A DNA stretch of 64,000 bases from an uncultured Blautia sp. (GTDB lineage Bacteria; Bacillota; Clostridia; Lachnospirales; Lachnospiraceae), in NCBI GenBank assembly GCA_900551715.1, contig URXG01000003.1, positions 14,672 to 78,671 of the forward strand, written 5' to 3'. The translations under genes and the position numbers were made by a program. Positions 53,714-62,557 of this stretch are shown piece by piece. How positions within the stretch are numbered: the first letter of the stretch is position 1; the number at the start of each line of letters is the position of its first letter. Under the pieces are notes generated by a model. That model was not told the origin of the DNA. It searched no databases and was given only the letters and a program-made list of their open reading frames with translations.

Positions 53714-53784
53714 ATTATATCATATTTCTTTATCCAGATAAAGTACCTTTGCATCAATGGTCCTTTAACTGTCATGAACTGCAT
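53714..53784 (-). promoter_or_regulatory. LytTR-type operator and promoter (site C)
   Basis: On the minus strand ATGCAGTTCAT (53774-53784, identical to the first repeat of site A) and GGACCATTGAT (53753-53763) are spaced 21 bp, then 33 bp to TATAAT (53714-53719). The spacing equals site A and is within 1 bp of site B. The second repeat is the most degenerate of the set. Confidence 0.6.
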
Positions 53785-53811
53785 CAATTTTCAAATATTC
53801 TGATCTTCCAC

Positions 53812-55176
53812 TCAGTTTATCAGGTCTTTCAGCTTGTCATTTTCGCTGATTGCTCCCTGATACATATGATACAGATAGAAATTTTTCTCCTCCATAGCTG
53901 TATCTGTAACACTTTCCAGAAGAAACTCTACCCTGTCATCTGCCAGCAGATACTGTATTACAAAACGGTCAAAATCATCTTCTTCTCTGAGAATTCCATA
54001 ACCACACTGACCAAGTATCTCATCAAGGCGTTCCCTGGTGATCACATGCTCTTTGTGAGACAGAGATTCCTGTCCAAGAAACAGGAGATAACAAACCAGT
54101 GTGGTTCTGTCTATATCTACTGTACCTTTAATATAATTTCGTACAGATTTCTCTCCGGAACGGTTTTTCTGATATCCTCGTTCCCCGGAAGTTGCCGCAG
54201 CATTGGTAAGTGCATATTCTTTATCTGTCTGAAGTTCCAGATTTTCCTTTTCCTGAAGTTTTTTTGTAATCACTTCTTCATCAGAAAGTTTATCCCAGTC
54301 TTTTTCATAAGAACGTATTCCATGTGCCAGCTTTTTCTTTTCTTCTACAGTCAGCCTGCTGACATCTGCTCCGTAATACTCCAGCTGGATCTCCAGCCAG
54401 TCTGCTGAAATATATTCAAAATAGAAATAATTAAAAGCATCATAAATATTGCCAAAAGAGATTCCACATGCATCCAGAGTATCCAAGATTTCCTGGTCAT
54501 CTTTAAATCTGCTGCGGAGTTTGGCAGCACATTTCAGAAGATTCAGTTCAGATGCAGCCTGTTCCAAGCCAAATCCGGTCTTTCTGGCAGCAATGTAATT
54601 CTCTGCTTTTTCTTCTATATAATAAACAAGGTATTTACAGAAATAATAACGGGCTTTCTCCCTCACACTACGAAAATCTTCTTTGTTCCGTTCCATAAAT
54701 TCAAGAAATTCTTCTTCTGTAGTCTGAGCACTGATCTCACCAGCCAGTCTCCTGGTCACTTTCTGGGTTTCCAGAACTTCTCCCTTCATGTTGGAATTAG
54801 ACTTTACGTATTCTTTCAGTTCTCTGTAGGTAACTGTAGAACCATTAAACCAGTTATCTGCTGCCCCATTATTGATTTTTTCCTCTGCAAGTTTTTCCAG
54901 ATGGATCCACTGATCATAGGACAGACCTCTGGAAAATGCATAAATCAGACTTGCCTCAATGAAATTTCTGGCATATAGCTGTTCACAGCCATTTTCTTTC
55001 AGTTTGGTTTCCAGCTGTTCAAGAGACATATGACTGACAAAGCCCACTGCAATCAGTCGATATCTCAGTGGAATCTTTTTCATCTTCTTTGCGTCCATTT
55101 CCATGCATTCTTTTAATAACTGTACGGTATCCTTTTTACTGAAATCCTGTATCATTTTCTCGAATATTGATGCCAT
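53812..55176 (-). CDS. Unrecognised cytoplasmic protein, 454 aa
   Basis: No signal peptide or membrane span. It is mostly helical and charged, with segments such as EEFLEFMERNKEDFRSVREK, YFCKYLVYYIEEKAENYIAA and RERLDEILGQCGYGILREED. No known domain is recognised. The N-terminus overlaps the end of the upstream 196-aa gene by 41 bases if the first ATG (55176) is used, or 20 if MIQDFSKKD (55155) is the start. The overlap implies translational coupling, so the two proteins probably work together. They lie among signalling and surface genes, which gives only a weak hint of role. Confidence 0.75.
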   Translation of the reverse strand: MASIFEKMIQDFSKKDTVQLLKECMEMDAKKMKKIPLRYRLIAVGFVSHMSLEQLETKLKENGCEQLYARNFIEASLIYAFSRGLSYDQWIHLEKLAEEKINNGAADNWFNGSTVTYRELKEYVKSNSNMKGEVLETQKVTRRLAGEISAQTTEEEFLEFMERNKEDFRSVREKARYYFCKYLVYYIEEKAENYIAARKTGFGLEQAASELNLLKCAAKLRSRFKDDQEILDTLDACGISFGNIYDAFNYFYFEYISADWLEIQLEYYGADVSRLTVEEKKKLAHGIRSYEKDWDKLSDEEVITKKLQEKENLELQTDKEYALTNAAATSGERGYQKNRSGEKSVRNYIKGTVDIDRTTLVCYLLFLGQESLSHKEHVITRERLDEILGQCGYGILREEDDFDRFVIQYLLADDRVEFLLESVTDTAMEEKNFYLYHMYQGAISENDKLKDLIN

Positions 55177-55726
55177 GATTCATTTCCCTTTCATACTCTT
55201 TATATTCCTGACGGATCTGCTGCTCTACTGTCTCCGGAATTTCACCTTTGCTCAGAGCGTCAAAAATCTCATAATCTTCCATAATGATCCTGTTCATTTC
55301 TCCGATTTTGTGAATCAGTTCCGTCTCCCAGTCACCGCGAAGTGATATCCTGCATTCCATGGAAACCGGTTCTTTATAATACCGTATCCCTTTTGGCAGA
55401 ATCTCATTTCTTTTTCCAGCATACCAGCACATCAGTCTGGACGCAATTACTTTTTCATTCCACAGACGTTCCTGTTTCAGACTGATCTGTCTGGCACCTG
55501 ACAGGATGCTTATATTATACCGTATACAGTCCCTGTTTTCCCAGTTTTTTCCACTCTTTATCTGAAAAATCACACAGCCTTTTCCATTTTCTTCTGTTAC
55601 AGATATAGCACCTGCTTTTCTCAGACATTCTGCTGCCTTATGAAGATATGCAGCAGCCTCTTTCTGCTTCTTCTGACCGGAAGTGGAAAAACAATATTTC
55701 AGTAATCCAATATCCTTATTTTCCAT
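55136..55726 (-). CDS. Unrecognised protein, 196 aa, partner of the 454-aa protein
   Basis: Soluble, no signal. The N-terminus has LLKYCFSTSGQKKQKEAAAY, and the middle is beta-strand rich (KGCVIFQIKSGKNWENRDCI). The C-terminus is helical and acidic (EIPETVEQQIRQEYKEYERE). No family is recognised. It overlaps the following gene by 41 bases. GAAGGAG lies upstream of the ATG. Confidence 0.7.
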   Translation of the reverse strand: MENKDIGLLKYCFSTSGQKKQKEAAAYLHKAAECLRKAGAISVTEENGKGCVIFQIKSGKNWENRDCIRYNISILSGARQISLKQERLWNEKVIASRLMCWYAGKRNEILPKGIRYYKEPVSMECRISLRGDWETELIHKIGEMNRIIMEDYEIFDALSKGEIPETVEQQIRQEYKEYEREMNHGINIRENDTGFQ

Positions 55727-55807
55727 ATTCTACGCTCCTTCTGCTATAGTTCTGGATTTATTATAGATCAAGTGGATTACAGGTTTGTTCTTTTTTCTTT
55801 GTAAAAC

Positions 55808-55835
55808 AAAAGACTGACGTATCTGCCAGTCTTTT
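55808..55835 (-). terminator. Intrinsic terminator after the YARHG/peptidoglycan-binding unit
   Basis: AAAAGACTG pairs with CAGTCTTTT across a 10-nt loop, followed by GTTTTAC on the minus strand. Confidence 0.75.
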
Positions 55836-55841
55836 ATAAAA

Positions 55842-56152
55842 TCAAACATTATTTTGTATGCTATCTATTAACTTCCGGGTGACAATACCTCTGACGACTT
55901 CATTGTTGTTCTCTTGCCATGTTTTTAACGCTCCCAACGTACCTAATCCGATGTTTCCATCTGCTTCAATTCCCAGTTTTGTCTGAAGTTCACTTATACT
56001 TTCAGTTTTTCCCTGTTCTATTCATTCCAGAAATTTCTCTCCGGATTCGATAGTTCTTCCTCTGTAATTACATTAAGTGCCTCTGCCATCTTATTTGTTC
56101 CATTAACATAGGCATCTTTAACCCAATTATTGTTTGGCTCTTTTTCAAACAT
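55842..56152 (-). pseudogene. Frameshifted gene with a peptidoglycan-binding-like (PG_binding_1) end
   Basis: From the ATG at 56152 the frame reads MFEKEPNNNWVKDAYVNGTN and stops at 56018 after ERNFWNE. Another frame over the junction continues TESISELQTKLGIEADGNIG and GLGTLGALKTWQENNNEVVR to a stop at 55842. LQxKLGIxADGxxGxxTxxALxxWQ is the pattern of PG_binding_1 domains. One small indel near 56018-56030 would restore a protein of about 100 aa. It begins 8 bp after the YARHG gene stop, so it may once have been part of that unit. Confidence 0.6.
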
Positions 56153-56160
56153 CTTATTAA

Positions 56161-57282
56161 TTAATCTGCAAAGAACAATCCCTCAAACACTTCACTTTTC
56201 ACCTGATAATCCCAGTCACCAACTTCAAGCCAGCCTCCATTGCCATCTTCTCCCTGGACATAGACCCAGTCTTCGCCATCTGTATAAGGGAATGCCACCA
56301 TCTGTGGTTCCAGCCAGATTTCTTCGGAATCTGTATTCATTTCTGCGTAAACAGATAATTCCTGTTTCAGAGTAACCACATAATCATCTGGTGTTCCCGG
56401 ATAAGTAAAATCTCTGCTGTAATTATAATAATCCTGCGAAATCATAGTCAGACTGCCATTCTGATCAAGCTTCCAGGATGCTTCCATTGCTTCTGTTCCC
56501 ATGATGTTACATCTTACTTTTGTGTGGATTTCTCCATTTTCAACTTTCATATTTTCCGGCCAGGATAAAATCTGTCCTAAATTTGATAAAGAACTACCAT
56601 TATACTTATAAAAAGTACACTTTGGATCATCACTTGGACCATTTTCATAAACAATCAACAGAGTATTTTTCCCATCCAGACTTACCCCATAGAGATTATT
56701 CTCTGTATTTTCTCCATTATTTGTAATCCCTGCAGCACCTGCCTGAAGGTTATAAGAATCCTGTGCACCATTTCCTGATGGCTGTACAGACATCTGAATA
56801 TTCTCAGCAGTTCCATCCTGATCCAGATCCAGACTGAAGGAAGAGCCCAGTGACACAAACTCACCTTTCAGCATTCTCCTGACAGAATCGGCACCTGCAT
56901 CTGTTCCGGTATTGTTACCAGTCTCTCCTTTTTCTATTGCGCTTAAAAGATCTACATTATTTTTCTCATAAGCATTAAATACAGAATCAGAAAAATCGTC
57001 CGGCATCACGGTACCATGGTACCAGCTTTTGGAATTGAAATAATCCTGCAGATCTGCCGACTTAAAGATCCATCCATGTCTTGCATAAAGCTCGTTCTTT
57101 GCCAGACGAATTTCCTGCGCTGACAATCCAGAGAGTTCTTCATAAGTATACGCTCTGCTGTCACTGTCCGGTAAAATATACTCGCCTTCTGCTGCATACA
57201 CATCCACCTGACCTGAAGTCACCATCGGACTGACACATAATACCATTGCCATCATGATAATATTAACTATTTTTCTCTTCAT
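56161..57282 (-). CDS. Secreted YARHG-domain protein
   Basis: 373 aa. The signal peptide (IVNIIMMAMVLCVSPMVTSG, cleavage near VYAAEG) is followed by a YARHG domain at ~45-115 (LSAQEIRLAKNELYARHGWI, YFNSKSWYHG). The beta-rich C-terminal part includes DLDQDGTAENIQMSVQPSGN, and a final SH3-like segment ends in EGLFFAD. YARHG domains occur in extracellular proteins of Firmicutes, often attached to kinases or peptidoglycan-binding parts; their ligand is not established. Confidence 0.82.
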   Translation of the reverse strand: MKRKIVNIIMMAMVLCVSPMVTSGQVDVYAAEGEYILPDSDSRAYTYEELSGLSAQEIRLAKNELYARHGWIFKSADLQDYFNSKSWYHGTVMPDDFSDSVFNAYEKNNVDLLSAIEKGETGNNTGTDAGADSVRRMLKGEFVSLGSSFSLDLDQDGTAENIQMSVQPSGNGAQDSYNLQAGAAGITNNGENTENNLYGVSLDGKNTLLIVYENGPSDDPKCTFYKYNGSSLSNLGQILSWPENMKVENGEIHTKVRCNIMGTEAMEASWKLDQNGSLTMISQDYYNYSRDFTYPGTPDDYVVTLKQELSVYAEMNTDSEEIWLEPQMVAFPYTDGEDWVYVQGEDGNGGWLEVGDWDYQVKSEVFEGLFFAD

Positions 57283-57449
57283 TTTTATATTCTCCTTGTT
57301 ATATTGTCAGGACTTCTACATCCTGCATTTTTTCAGTGTACAAAACTTCTGCTATTTCTGATTATAGCAGGTCAGAAATCCTGTTCACATCCCTGACTAT
57401 ATATCTGATTATACAAAATCTCTGTTGCATATTTGTTTAGTTTTCATAA

Positions 57450-57486
57450 AAATGAGAGGAACCTTGTTAAAAGTATCCTCTCATTT
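57450..57486 (-). terminator. Intrinsic terminator after the AGCS symporter gene
   Basis: AAATGAGAGGA pairs perfectly with TCCTCTCATTT over a 15-nt loop, and TTTTATG follows on the minus strand. Confidence 0.85.
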
Positions 57487-57528
57487 CTTCTTAATCTATA
57501 TTTTGCAAATATCAGAATTCACTTGTCT

Positions 57529-58920
57529 TTACTTTTCTTTCTTCTCTTTCTCATATTCCTTCAGGGCTTTCAGTGCCTTCTCACCCTGAGGATACAATAT
57601 AATAATATTAAATATGGTCATCAGTCCGATTCCCACATCTCCCAGATCCCATACGAAAGTATAGGCTGCCAGACCACCAATAAACAGCATCACCAGTGCC
57701 AATACTTTGTAGGCTGTCTGGGATGCCCAGTTATCGCCAAAAAGATATGCCACATTGCTTCTGGAGTAAAAGAGAATTCCAAGGAATGTGGAAAAGCTGA
57801 ACATAAACAGTGTGGCTGCAATAAAGATCACACCAAATTCTCCCAGATGGTATCTCATAGCTGTCTGAAGAAGATCCATCCCGGAAAGACCTGCTACCAT
57901 GTCTTCCGGTACAAGAAGCATGATAAATGCTGTACAGCTGCAGATTACAATGGTATCAATAAAAACTCCCAAAGCCTGTACCAGACCCGCTTTGACAGGG
58001 CTGCTGCACTCTGCTGCCGCTGCCGCACATGGAGCAGAACCGGAACCTGCTTCGTTGGAAAAAAGTCCTCTCTTGACTCCATTCATAAGAACAGCTCCAA
58101 ATCCCCCTGCTGCCACCTGACGTAACCCAAAAGCTTCCTGGAAAATTCTGGAAAATACTCCCGGAAGATTCCCTATGTTCATCACGATAATAACCAGGGT
58201 GATAACAAAATAAAGTGCTGCCATCACTGGAACGAGAAAATCCAGAACTCTAACTGTAGCGTTTTTGCGAAGTACAATCACCGCTGACAGAGCAACCAGA
58301 ACAACAGTTGTGTAAATCGGCGGAATAGAAAATGCATTCTTAAAAGAAGATACTACTGAGTTGCTGACCACCTGGCTGATACCGCACCAGCAGATCAGAC
58401 CGGAAACAGCAAACAAAGTAGAGATCAGTACTTTTTTTCTCTTCCGTCCCTGTTTTTCCTCTACAAATGCATGGATATAGTAAGCCGGACCTCCACGATA
58501 ACCGCCATACAGGGGATCTTTTTCTTTGAAAAGCTGTGCAAGAGTTGCCTCAACAAAAGCTGTAGATGAACCAATCAGGGCTGTTACCCACATCCAGAAT
58601 ACCGCACCGGCTCCACCTACAGAAACTGCTGCAACTACTCCTGCCAGATTTCCCATACCAACTCTGGTAGCAGTAGATACGATCAATGCCTGAAAAGATG
58701 ACAGACTGCTTTCATGCTCTTTCTTTTCTACCAGTGCCTTCACCATATCCGGAAACAAACGCAAGGGTAAAAATCGTGTACGAATAGTAAAATAAATGCC
58801 TGTAGGTATCAGCAGGATGATCAGCAGTGAAATCCCAAGGCTGTTTCCTCCAGGCAGGGGAATATGCAGCAGATCTCCCCACAAAAAACTATAGACTTTT
58901 TCAATTAAATTTACGATCAT
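57529..58920 (-). CDS. Sodium:alanine/glycine symporter (AGCS family)
   Basis: About 463 aa, starting at MIVNLIEKVYSFLWG, where AGAGGAAA lies 10 nt upstream; the longer frame lacks a binding site. Ten or eleven membrane spans. AGCS signatures are VSTATRVGMGNLAGVVAAVS, GSSTAFVEATLAQLFKEKD and GLFSNEAGSGSAPCAAAAAE. It imports alanine or glycine with sodium ions. It is monocistronic with its own terminator. Confidence 0.92.
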   Translation of the reverse strand: MIVNLIEKVYSFLWGDLLHIPLPGGNSLGISLLIILLIPTGIYFTIRTRFLPLRLFPDMVKALVEKKEHESSLSSFQALIVSTATRVGMGNLAGVVAAVSVGGAGAVFWMWVTALIGSSTAFVEATLAQLFKEKDPLYGGYRGGPAYYIHAFVEEKQGRKRKKVLISTLFAVSGLICWCGISQVVSNSVVSSFKNAFSIPPIYTTVVLVALSAVIVLRKNATVRVLDFLVPVMAALYFVITLVIIVMNIGNLPGVFSRIFQEAFGLRQVAAGGFGAVLMNGVKRGLFSNEAGSGSAPCAAAAAECSSPVKAGLVQALGVFIDTIVICSCTAFIMLLVPEDMVAGLSGMDLLQTAMRYHLGEFGVIFIAATLFMFSFSTFLGILFYSRSNVAYLFGDNWASQTAYKVLALVMLFIGGLAAYTFVWDLGDVGIGLMTIFNIIILYPQGEKALKALKEYEKEKKEK

Positions 58921-59131
58921 TATAAGTATTTCCTCTCCCAATACTGAAAAATCCAACAGAAAATCTCTGCCAGACAGTTACTCTCTCAGTATAGCCTATA
59001 TATACCCTTAAACACAAGGACTTTTGGGGTTTAAAGCCAAAATACTTTAAACTTTTGAATTCAAAAAGGCAGAAAACCATCACAATTTTCCACCTTTTCA
59101 AAATTTTATATCTGATTATTCTATATGATAT

Positions 59132-59797
59132 TTACTGAAGTGCAGCTCTTTTCACCTGGGTCAGTGCTTTGGCAACGGCCGGTATGGAAATCACGATTAC
59201 TGTGATGATTCCCTCTGCCAGCAGATAACTGTAATTATACACAATCGGATATACTGCAGTAAGAGATTTCGGGAAATTGTCCGGCATGTAGCTCATCCAG
59301 TAGAGATATCCTCCCAGAGCATGGAAAGCTCCTCTGGCGATTACAGCCACAATATAGCCTTTCAGAAGTCCATGGCTCTGTTTTGCAAAAAATCCTGCCA
59401 CACCAAGTGCTGCAAATGCAAGTATATAATCACAGCATACCTGGAAAAAAGAAAGTACATATGGTTCCTGGATAAACTGCAGGATACCATAAGCAAGACC
59501 AGCCATAATACCGGTGCTTACACCGTACCAGTTGGCAATCAGCACGATAAAGAGCATACTGCAAAGTGTTACGCTGCCGCCCCATGGCAGTTTGAAAATC
59601 TTCAGATAAGAAGTAACAAATGCAAGCGCAATGGCAACTGCACAGAATACCAGCTGTCTTGTTGTCAGCTTCTTTTTGTCTGAATTTTTACCTGCAAAAC
59701 AGATTGCCAGCAGGAACAGAATAATGCCTGCTACGACTGTGATCACATATCCGGCAGTGGTAAGTCCACCGTCAGCATTTACCATTAAGTTAAACAT
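59132..59797 (-). CDS. thiT: Energy-coupling-factor thiamine transporter S component (ThiT)
   Basis: 221 aa from MFNLMVNADGGLTTAG (GGGAGG upstream). Six membrane spans. The ThiT-type region LKIFKLPWGGSVTLCSMLFI and the later GAFHALGGYLYWMSYMPDN contain the Trp/Tyr/His residues expected at the thiamine site. It uses the shared EcfA-EcfT module encoded just upstream. A MITE separates it from ecfT. I looked for a TPP riboswitch and found none. Confidence 0.85.
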   Translation of the reverse strand: MFNLMVNADGGLTTAGYVITVVAGIILFLLAICFAGKNSDKKKLTTRQLVFCAVAIALAFVTSYLKIFKLPWGGSVTLCSMLFIVLIANWYGVSTGIMAGLAYGILQFIQEPYVLSFFQVCCDYILAFAALGVAGFFAKQSHGLLKGYIVAVIARGAFHALGGYLYWMSYMPDNFPKSLTAVYPIVYNYSYLLAEGIITVIVISIPAVAKALTQVKRAALQ

Positions 59798-59829
59798 AAA
59801 AAGACCTCCCTCTTTTTTATAAAATAATA

Positions 59830-59972
59830 GTAACTGTTCAGTACCCTCACAGTTACGAGTCAAAATGCATTCCAAATCACCTTCGGTGATGGCATTTTGC
59901 CTTGTATGTCTCAGGATTTTGGCAAAAAACGTGCCAAAACACCTCGCGGGATACTACCTTCTGAATAGTTAC
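59830..59972. mobile_element. 143-bp MITE with terminal inverted repeats and an 8-bp target duplication
   Basis: The ends are GTAACTGTTCAG (59830-59841) and CTGAATAGTTAC (59961-59972), inverted repeats matching at 11 of 12 positions. They are flanked directly by AAATAATA on both sides (59822-59829 and 59973-59980), a perfect 8-bp target duplication. The interior has several hairpins (TTTTGGCA/TGCCAAAA, ATCACC/GGTGAT) and no coding capacity, so it would need a transposase in trans. Confidence 0.85.
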
Positions 59973-59980
59973 AAATAATA

Positions 59981-60811
59981 TCAGATGAACGGGTTATAAA
60001 ACCTGCCAAAGCGAATGGTTACTATAAGGCTGACCAGAAGCAGGATCACACCCAGCCCCAGTGCAAGGAAATCTCTTCTGGCAAAGGGTCTCCTGGTGTA
60101 CCAGGTACGTTTTTTGTGTTTGCCAAATCCCCTCAGTTCCATAGCATTGGAAATTGTATCAATCCGATTCAGACTGGTAAGAATCAGCGGCAGAAGGATA
60201 TTTACTGAGTTCTTCAGTCTGGCAAAAAAGTGTTCATTTTTTCCCAGCTCCACACCTCGTGCCTGCTGTGCCTGGCTGATACTGTGATAGTCTCTCTGAA
60301 TATCCGGAATGTATCTTAATGCAATAGCAACAGAATAGCCTACTTTATAAGAAATACCAATACTATTCAGACTTGCTGCAAACTCACTGGGGTTTGTTGC
60401 AGAAATAAACAAAATTGCTACAGGCAGTGCAACAAAATATTTCAGCGAAATATTTACCATATAAAACAACTGTTCTGCAGTAAGGTCATATCTCCAGAAC
60501 AAATGGCAGAGCACATGCCTTGTTCCATACAAAGTCGTTCCCTGATTGGGATCAAACAAAAAGATAAACAGGTTATTAAGAAGCAGAAATACCAGCATAA
60601 AGATCATCATAAACCGTACTTCCCGGTATTTAATCTTACTGAGCTTGAAAGCTGCCAGACTTACTACAAACAATCCCAGCAGAACCCAGGTATTATAAGT
60701 GATCATACTTGCAAAAGTAAAAAGCAGGAAGAATGCCAACTTTGTTGTTCCTGTCATTTTGTGTATGACGCTGTCTCTGTCCAGATAATTCAGTACAGTC
60801 TTAGCGGCCAT
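59981..60811 (-). CDS. ecfT: Energy-coupling-factor transporter transmembrane protein EcfT
   Basis: 276 aa. Five to six spans, and two coupling-helix motifs: ARG in SQAQQARGVELGKN and the second in ISNAMELRGFGKHKK, both with the A-R-G/L-R-G triplets that contact the ATPases. It overlaps ecfA by 11 bases. It forms the scaffold joining the ATPases to S components such as ThiT and the protein upstream. The final stop borders the MITE target duplication. Confidence 0.9.
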   Translation of the reverse strand: MAAKTVLNYLDRDSVIHKMTGTTKLAFFLLFTFASMITYNTWVLLGLFVVSLAAFKLSKIKYREVRFMMIFMLVFLLLNNLFIFLFDPNQGTTLYGTRHVLCHLFWRYDLTAEQLFYMVNISLKYFVALPVAILFISATNPSEFAASLNSIGISYKVGYSVAIALRYIPDIQRDYHSISQAQQARGVELGKNEHFFARLKNSVNILLPLILTSLNRIDTISNAMELRGFGKHKKRTWYTRRPFARRDFLALGLGVILLLVSLIVTIRFGRFYNPFI

Positions 60812-62525
60812 GCTCTCTCACCTCCCTGTCTTCCTCTATAAATCGTTCTACAAATGCCTCCGGCGGTGTAATCTCACAGTGATTAGCCAGTGTAAAAAGA
60901 CTGGTCTCCTTAAGTGCTGCCTGACGGATCAAAGCCGGATCACATAGAACTTCTGATGCCCTGCAGTCAGCAATCAGTCTTCCATCAGAAAATACAAGTG
61001 CTCTGGGGGTATATTCCAGCATCAGATGCATATCATGAGTGATCATTACTACCGTTACTCCCTGTTCATTCAGCTTACAAAGAAACTCCATAATCTCTGT
61101 ATAATGTTTAAAATCCTGTCCTGCTGTAGGCTCATCCAGAATGATCAGTTCCGGATCCTGTACCAACACACTGGCAATGGTCACACGTTTTTTCTGTCCG
61201 AAACTCAATGCAGATATCGGCCAGTTACGGAATGGATAAAGACCGCAGATTTTCAACGTATCTTCTACTTTCTGGCGGATTTCTTTTTCTGATTTTCCGG
61301 ATTTCTGAAGACTCAATGCTACCTCGTCATAAATCATGGTCTTGGAGATCATCTGATTGGGATTTTGCATAACATAGCCGATATATTTGGCACGATGACG
61401 AATATTTTCTTTCAAAAGATCTTGTCCATGGAAAAAGATTTCACCGGAATCCGGAGTTTCAAACCCACAGATCAATTTGGAAAAAGTAGATTTGCCGGCA
61501 CCATTCCGTCCTACAATACTGACCATTTCCCCTTTATTAATAGTCAGTGTTACCTCACGTAACGTCTGATGTTCTTTCGTATATCTAAAAGACAAATTTT
61601 TTACTTCCAGAAGTTTTTCACCCTCTTCCTCTGATTTCGGAAGAGACTGGGCCTGGAACCAGTCCTGAATCTTTTTTTTGTCAGTTTCACTGAGCACTAC
61701 AGAATCTACATGGCAGGGTTTTTTATCTTTTGTGATTTCTACACCGGCATAACGCATGGCAGATATATAGAGTGGTTCCCGAATGCCATTATCTTTCAGA
61801 AGACTGGTAGAAAGCAGTTCATCCGGCGTAAGATCTGCCAGAATTCTTCCTTCGTTTACCAGCACGATCCGGTCTACGTTTCTCCAGAGCACATCTTCCA
61901 GACGATGCTCAATGATCAGAACAGTGGTATCTGTTTTTTTCTGTATCTCATCAATCAGCTCTATTGCCTGTTTGCCTGCGGCAGGATCCAGGTTTGCCAG
62001 AGGTTCATCAAAAAGAAGGATTTTTACCTGATCCACCATAACTCCCGCAAGACTGACACGCTGTTTCTGGCCTCCTGACAGTTCATGGGGCGCATAATCC
62101 AAATGGTTCTCAATTCCTACAAGTTCTGCTGCATGTCTGGTGATCTTATGCATTTCATTCTGAGGTGTACAGCTGTTTTCCAGTGCAAAAGCGATATCTT
62201 CTCCAACTGTCAGTCCGATAAACTGGCCGTCAGGATCCTGCAGCACTGTCCCCACATGGGCAGACAGTTCAAAAATACTGCTGTGGGGAGCATCGACTCC
62301 ATCTACCATAAGAGTTCCTTTACACTCTCCCGGATTGGAAAAAGGATTCAGTCCGTTTACGCATCCGGCCAGAGTGCTTTTGCCACTGCCGGAAGGTCCT
62401 GCGATCAGCACTTTTTCACCAGGATAAATATCCAGGCTGATTCCGGTAAGTGTAGGACGCTTCTGTGCCCGGTACTGGAAGGAAAAATCTTTAAATGAAA
62501 TTATAGGGGACTTGTTTTCCGTCAT
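60801..62525 (-). CDS. ecfA: Energy-coupling-factor ATPase, two ATPase domains in one chain
   Basis: 574 aa. Domain 1: Walker A AGPSGSGKSTLAG, signature LSGGQKQRVSLAG, Walker B ILLFDEPLANLD. Domain 2: Walker A GRNGAGKSTFSK, variant signature LSFGQKKRVTIAS, Walker B LIILDEPTAGQD. In many bacteria these are separate EcfA1 and EcfA2 genes; here they are fused. It powers uptake by several S components. Confidence 0.92.
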   Translation of the reverse strand: MTENKSPIISFKDFSFQYRAQKRPTLTGISLDIYPGEKVLIAGPSGSGKSTLAGCVNGLNPFSNPGECKGTLMVDGVDAPHSSIFELSAHVGTVLQDPDGQFIGLTVGEDIAFALENSCTPQNEMHKITRHAAELVGIENHLDYAPHELSGGQKQRVSLAGVMVDQVKILLFDEPLANLDPAAGKQAIELIDEIQKKTDTTVLIIEHRLEDVLWRNVDRIVLVNEGRILADLTPDELLSTSLLKDNGIREPLYISAMRYAGVEITKDKKPCHVDSVVLSETDKKKIQDWFQAQSLPKSEEEGEKLLEVKNLSFRYTKEHQTLREVTLTINKGEMVSIVGRNGAGKSTFSKLICGFETPDSGEIFFHGQDLLKENIRHRAKYIGYVMQNPNQMISKTMIYDEVALSLQKSGKSEKEIRQKVEDTLKICGLYPFRNWPISALSFGQKKRVTIASVLVQDPELIILDEPTAGQDFKHYTEIMEFLCKLNEQGVTVVMITHDMHLMLEYTPRALVFSDGRLIADCRASEVLCDPALIRQAALKETSLFTLANHCEITPPEAFVERFIEEDREVREHGR

Positions 62526-62557
62526 ATAAACACCTCAACATATAAATTTACAGAAGA

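Noticed and set aside
59798..59980. TPP riboswitch upstream of thiT (a CTGAGACATAC string is present on the minus strand)
   Set aside because: The other conserved THI-box blocks are missing and the string lies inside the MITE.
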